From positions 1-6,202 of the forward strand of contig JAISRW010000189.1 in the NCBI GenBank assembly GCA_031273405.1: a stretch of DNA of 6,202 bases. The letters run 5' to 3'. Position numbers and translations under genes: made by a program. This stretch comes from Treponema sp. (lineage in GTDB: Bacteria; Spirochaetota; Spirochaetia; Treponematales; Breznakiellaceae). Positions 6,044-6,202 of the stretch are shown here, in pieces (the first letter of the stretch is position 1; every line of letters begins with the position of its first letter). Below the pieces are notes generated by a model. That model did not search any database, was not told the DNA's origin, and saw only the letters and a list, made by a program, of their open reading frames with translations.

Positions 6044-6073
6044 ATTTTAACATATAAATTTTTATTATGTAAA
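6044..6073 (-). promoter_or_regulatory. Probable sigma-70 promoter of the 860-aa regulator
   Basis: On the minus strand a -35 TTTACA (6068-6073; one mismatch to TTGACA) and a -10 TAAAAT (6044-6049; one mismatch to TATAAT) are 18 bp apart. TGT sits directly upstream of the -10 (6050-6052), an extended -10 motif. Transcription would start near 6037, giving a leader of about 65 nt. The region is AT-rich, so chance matches are possible, but position, spacing and extended -10 agree. Confidence 0.55.
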
Positions 6074-6086
6074 TGGTATGATGATA

Positions 6087-6145
6087 GAGCCTGTCCCAAA
6101 ACTAATTGACTGTGCGCTGGAAGCGCACGGTTTTGGGACAGGCTC
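6087..6145. repeat. Palindromic element, copy 3, with nested hairpin
   Basis: GAGCCTGTCCCAAAAC (6087-6102) pairs perfectly with 6130-6145. It differs from copies 1 and 2 at two positions in the shared part, and both changes are compensated in the other arm. The interior holds another perfect hairpin, GTGCGCT-GGA-AGCGCAC (6112-6128). It sits just upstream of the promoter of the 860-aa gene. Confidence 0.75.
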
Positions 6146-6147
6146 CT

Positions 6148-6177
6148 GGAAAAAGCGGCTTGCGGCCCGCTTTTTCC
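6148..6177. terminator. Terminator-like hairpin at right edge
   Basis: GGAAAAAGCGG (6148-6158) pairs perfectly with CCGCTTTTTCC (6167-6177) around an 8-nt loop. A GC core with A- and T-runs resembles a bidirectional Rho-independent terminator, possibly for a gene beyond the right edge. It adjoins the nested palindrome (6087-6145), as the 72-bp repeat adjoins the palindrome at 2820-2855. Confidence 0.5.
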
Positions 6178-6191
6178 CATAAATCTAAGGC

Positions 6192-6202
6192 AGCTTTCCC
6201 AA
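6192..6202. repeat. Possible start of another palindrome, cut by window edge
   Basis: AGCTTTCCCAA at the last bases resembles the beginning of the palindromic elements (GGCTTTCCCAAAACT). Only the first half of one arm is present, so the call rests on ten or so bases. Confidence 0.25.

Overview
The window holds two long genes, both on the minus strand and both coding for large MalT/LuxR-type regulators: an N-terminal STAND-family P-loop NTPase, a long helical (TPR-like) middle and a C-terminal LuxR-type helix-turn-helix. They are paralogues of 860 aa (3389-5971, transcribed first) and 874 aa (116-2740), nearly colinear in their motifs. No enzyme, transporter or other obvious target gene lies in the window, so their inducers and regulons cannot be read from context.

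Layout in the direction of transcription, right to left: 6087-6202 carries a perfect long inverted repeat with a nested hairpin and a terminator-like hairpin. 5972-6086 is an AT-rich leader with a good extended -10 promoter and a strong Shine-Dalgarno for the 860-aa gene. After that gene comes a 648-bp spacer (2741-3388) made almost wholly of repeats: two ~79% identical 72-bp direct repeats that fold with two compensated base-pair changes, a 431-bp segment bounded by 33-bp imperfect inverted repeats whose right end contains the stop codon of the upstream gene, a perfect 16-bp inverted repeat inside it, and two palindromes of a family that also appears at the right edge. Then comes the 874-aa gene, and 1-115 shows nothing recognisable.

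Organism: the coding sequence is GC-rich while spacers are AT-rich and repeat-laden. The regulator type (C-terminal GAVNRADAVRIA block in both) together with the inverted repeats built on CCCAAAACT recalls host-associated Treponema, such as the termite-gut species. This is an inference from memory and not proof; the sequence has no rRNA or marker gene.

Working model: the two regulators are an ancient tandem duplication, each probably an ATP- and ligand-gated activator acting elsewhere in the genome. The spacer has been colonised by small non-autonomous repeat elements, which now supply the likely transcription stops and, for the 860-aa gene, the translation stop.
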